NCBI GenBank assembly: GCA_023146575.1
Contig: JAGLBU010000243.1
Coordinates: forward strand, 1-6,774
Origin: Methylococcales bacterium
GTDB taxonomy: Bacteria; Pseudomonadota; Gammaproteobacteria; Methylococcales; Methylomonadaceae
Length of the DNA: 6,774 bases
Direction of reading: 5' to 3'
In this document: positions 5,137 to 6,774 of the stretch, piece by piece
Numbering within the stretch: position 1 is the first letter of the stretch
How the letters are laid out: every line of letters starts with the position of its first letter
Notes under the pieces: model-generated
Told to the model about the DNA's origin: nothing
Databases searched by the model: none
The model's input: only the letters and a program-made list of their open reading frames with translations
Position numbers and translations under genes: made by a program

Positions 5137-6402
5137 TTGTTTGATCGCCCTGAAACAGGGGAACGTGCAATCTTAGTCCACTTGACTTTATATAAAGGGC
5201 AAGAAGATTTAGGCGAATTAAAAGAATTGGCTCGATCAGCAGGTGCAGACCCCATTCATGTTATTACAGGGAGTCGTAAATCTCCAGATCCTCGATATTT
5301 TGTAGGAAAAGGTAAAGTTGAGGAACTGAAAGAGGCAATTGAAATCCATGAGGCAAATATTGTACTCTTTAATCATCCTTTATCACCGAGTCAAGAGCGA
5401 AACCTTGAAGAAACGCTTGAGGTACGCGTTGTTGACCGAAATGGTTTAATCTTAGATATTTTTGCCCAAAGAGCAAAAACGTTTGAAGGCAAACTTCAAG
5501 TGGAATTAGCGCAACTTCAGCATTTATCAACACGGTTGGTGCGTGGGTGGACACATTTAGAGCGCCAAAAAGGTGGCATTGGTTTAAGAGGCCCTGGAGA
5601 AACACAATTAGAAACAGATAGACGTTTGTTAAGCATGCGAATTAAATTAATTCAAAAGCGCTTACAAAAAGTTGCCAAACAACGCCACCAAGGTCGTGTA
5701 CAGCGAAAAAAAACAGAAATTCCATCGGTTTCATTGGTGGGATATACGAACGCAGGCAAGTCAACATTATTTAATAAATTGACAGGTGCTAATATTTATA
5801 CCGCTAATCAATTATTTGCCACACTAGACCCTACTTTACGGCACTGTGAAATTGCAAAAGGTTCCGCTATTATTTTAGCCGATACGGTTGGTTTTATTCG
5901 TCATTTACCACATGAGCTTGTGTCAGCTTTTCGCTCAACATTGCAAGAGGCCAGTGAAGCCTCATTATTGTTACACGTTATTGATGCGAATGCAGACGAT
6001 CGAGATGAGACAATTTCTCAAGTAAATAGTGTGCTAGAGGAAATTGATGCAGGTCAAATTAAGCAGTTACAAGTATTTAATAAAATTGATTTACTTGATA
6101 ATATTACTCCGCATATTGATTACGATGACACCGATAAACCTATTCGTGTTTGGTTGTCAGCACAGACGGGTCAAGGGCTTGAGTTACTCAATCAAGCCTT
6201 AGTTGAACTTTTTATGACGAATAAAATAAAACTTAACTGTTACCTGTCTTTTCGTCAACATGATATAAGAGCTAAATTATTTGATTTTTCTAGGATTATT
6301 GCTGAAAAAGGGGACGATAATGGAGGCTGTCATTTAACCTTAGAAATAGATAAAAAATATTTAGGCCTTTTGAAAGCGGTTGAATTTGAGAGAGTCGAAT
6401 AG
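5137..6402 (+). CDS. hflX: Ribosome-splitting GTPase HflX
   Basis: HflX is a cytoplasmic GTPase that binds the ribosomal large subunit and splits stalled ribosomes under stress. The 421-residue product (E. coli 426) has the N-terminal nucleotide-binding domain (HVITGSRKSPDPRYFVGKGK, 41-60), the linker signature GGIGLRGPGETQLETDRR (146-163) and a GTPase domain with G1 GYTNAGKST (202-210), G3 DTVGF (249-253), G4 NKID (315-318) and G5 SAQ (341-343), then a short C-terminal domain. The TTG start is supported by AAGGAG seven bases upstream and by MFDRPETGERAILVHL matching E. coli MFDRYDAGEQAVLVHI from residue 1. The first in-frame ATG is only at residue 167, which would delete the N-terminal domain. 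The order hfq-hflX-hflK is the conserved gammaproteobacterial one. An eight-A run at 5706-5713 lies in the interdomain linker, frame intact. Confidence 0.97.
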   Translation: MFDRPETGERAILVHLTLYKGQEDLGELKELARSAGADPIHVITGSRKSPDPRYFVGKGKVEELKEAIEIHEANIVLFNHPLSPSQERNLEETLEVRVVDRNGLILDIFAQRAKTFEGKLQVELAQLQHLSTRLVRGWTHLERQKGGIGLRGPGETQLETDRRLLSMRIKLIQKRLQKVAKQRHQGRVQRKKTEIPSVSLVGYTNAGKSTLFNKLTGANIYTANQLFATLDPTLRHCEIAKGSAIILADTVGFIRHLPHELVSAFRSTLQEASEASLLLHVIDANADDRDETISQVNSVLEEIDAGQIKQLQVFNKIDLLDNITPHIDYDDTDKPIRVWLSAQTGQGLELLNQALVELFMTNKIKLNCYLSFRQHDIRAKLFDFSRIIAEKGDDNGGCHLTLEIDKKYLGLLKAVEFERVE

Positions 6403-6502
6403 AAAATATTTGAAGACCACATTATTTGCAATAAAAAACACCAACTATCCTTACCGATAGAATTCCATTAACTTTTAAAATAACCTGATTTGGAGCATTT
6501 GT
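6403..6502 (+). other. hflX-hflK spacer
   Basis: This 100-base AT-rich spacer has no ORF. A small hairpin is possible (CTATC 6445-6449 with GATAG 6456-6460, six-base loop), but no T-run follows, so I see no terminator and expect read-through into hflK. TGGAG at 6491-6495, seven bases before the hflK ATG, is its ribosome-binding site. Confidence 0.5.
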
Positions 6503-6774
6503 ATGTCCTGGAATGAACCCAGTGGAGATGATAAAGATCCTTGGAGTGGTCGTAAAGACCCAAAAGGGCCACCTGACTTAGAGGAAGCCATTCGCTCTTT
6601 GCAAAAACGACTAGGGCGTATTTTTGGTGGTAATAATAATTCCGAGGATGATAATGATTCGCCAGATTTCTCTTTTAACATAGGGTTTCTTGCGTTAGGT
6701 GCTTTACTTCTTTGGTGCTTAAGTGGGCTGTATATTGTTGATGAGGGAAATAATGGCGTTGAAACTCGTTTTGG
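6503..6774 (+). CDS. hflK: HflK, FtsH protease modulator (5' part only)
   Basis: HflK pairs with HflC to form a large inner-membrane SPFH-family complex around the FtsH protease and limits its action on membrane proteins. Ninety residues are visible before the window ends mid-codon. The start MSWNEPSGDDKDPWSGRK is a typical HflK Gly/Asp/Trp-rich cytoplasmic leader. PPDLEEAIRSLQKRLGRIFGG (23-43) is the conserved segment before the membrane, a hydrophobic helix spans about 57-79 (GFLALGALLLWCLSGLYIV), and DEGNNGVETRF begins the SPFH domain on the periplasmic side. TGGAG seven bases upstream supports the ATG. It lies 100 bases after hflX; hflC would be expected next, outside the window. Truncation is due to the window edge, not gene decay. 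Confidence 0.93.
   Translation, partial: MSWNEPSGDDKDPWSGRKDPKGPPDLEEAIRSLQKRLGRIFGGNNNSEDDNDSPDFSFNIGFLALGALLLWCLSGLYIVDEGNNGVETRF

Noticed and set aside
5369..5605. Minus-strand open frame inside hflX
   Set aside because: It is antisense to the conserved HflX N-terminal domain and linker; no independent evidence.
6445..6460. CTATC/GATAG hairpin between hflX and hflK as a terminator
   Set aside because: The stem is five base pairs and no T-run follows; co-directional conserved operon genes on both sides argue against termination.
6475..6681. Minus-strand open frame opposite the hflK start
   Set aside because: The forward frame is clearly HflK with a good ribosome-binding site; the reverse frame is Ser/Leu/Pro filler.

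Overview
The window is an AT-rich piece of a gammaproteobacterial chromosome. It carries the 3' part of a division and cell-wall (dcw) cluster followed directly by the start of an hfq-hflX-hflK cluster. Every complete gene resembles a gammaproteobacterial family member. Examples are the LpxC start MIKQ..LKN, the FtsZ tail DYLDIPAFLRRQAD, the Hfq core [15 protein letters not shown] and the HflX start MFDRPETGERA. The A/T-rich third positions and spacers would fit a low-GC lineage such as some Methylococcales or a marine symbiont. Nothing here fixes the taxon below class, so that is a guess.

Layout. On the + strand are ftsQ (24-716), a 158-base AT-rich spacer with repeats, ftsA (875-2101), ftsZ (2135-3304) and lpxC (3344-4258). 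A DciA/DUF721 helicase-loader gene (4255-4692) lies on the - strand, tail to tail with lpxC, their stop codons overlapping in one TTAA. A 187-base divergent spacer (4693-4879) separates dciA from hfq (4880-5125), hflX (5137-6402, TTG start) and hflK (6503 to the edge, truncated), all on +. No gene-free stretch exceeds 300 bases. I see no tRNA, rRNA, CRISPR array, transposon or broken gene.

How the genes work together. FtsQ, FtsA and FtsZ are core divisome parts: FtsZ forms the ring, FtsA tethers it to the membrane, and FtsQ recruits FtsB/FtsL. LpxC commits UDP-acyl-GlcNAc to lipid A, so outer-membrane synthesis sits beside division, as in Pseudomonas and E. coli. DciA loads the replicative helicase. 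Hfq is the sRNA chaperone, HflX a ribosome-splitting GTPase, and HflK half of the HflKC complex that modulates the FtsH protease. In E. coli FtsH degrades LpxC, so the window holds both an FtsH substrate family and an FtsH modulator family.

I found no clear undescribed system. The points most worth checking are the dcw/dciA/hfq junction, the repeat-bearing spacer between ftsQ and ftsA, a 13-base promoter-like motif recurring in three spacers, unusual residues in the FtsZ nucleotide loops, and the LAA-type C-terminus of LpxC.
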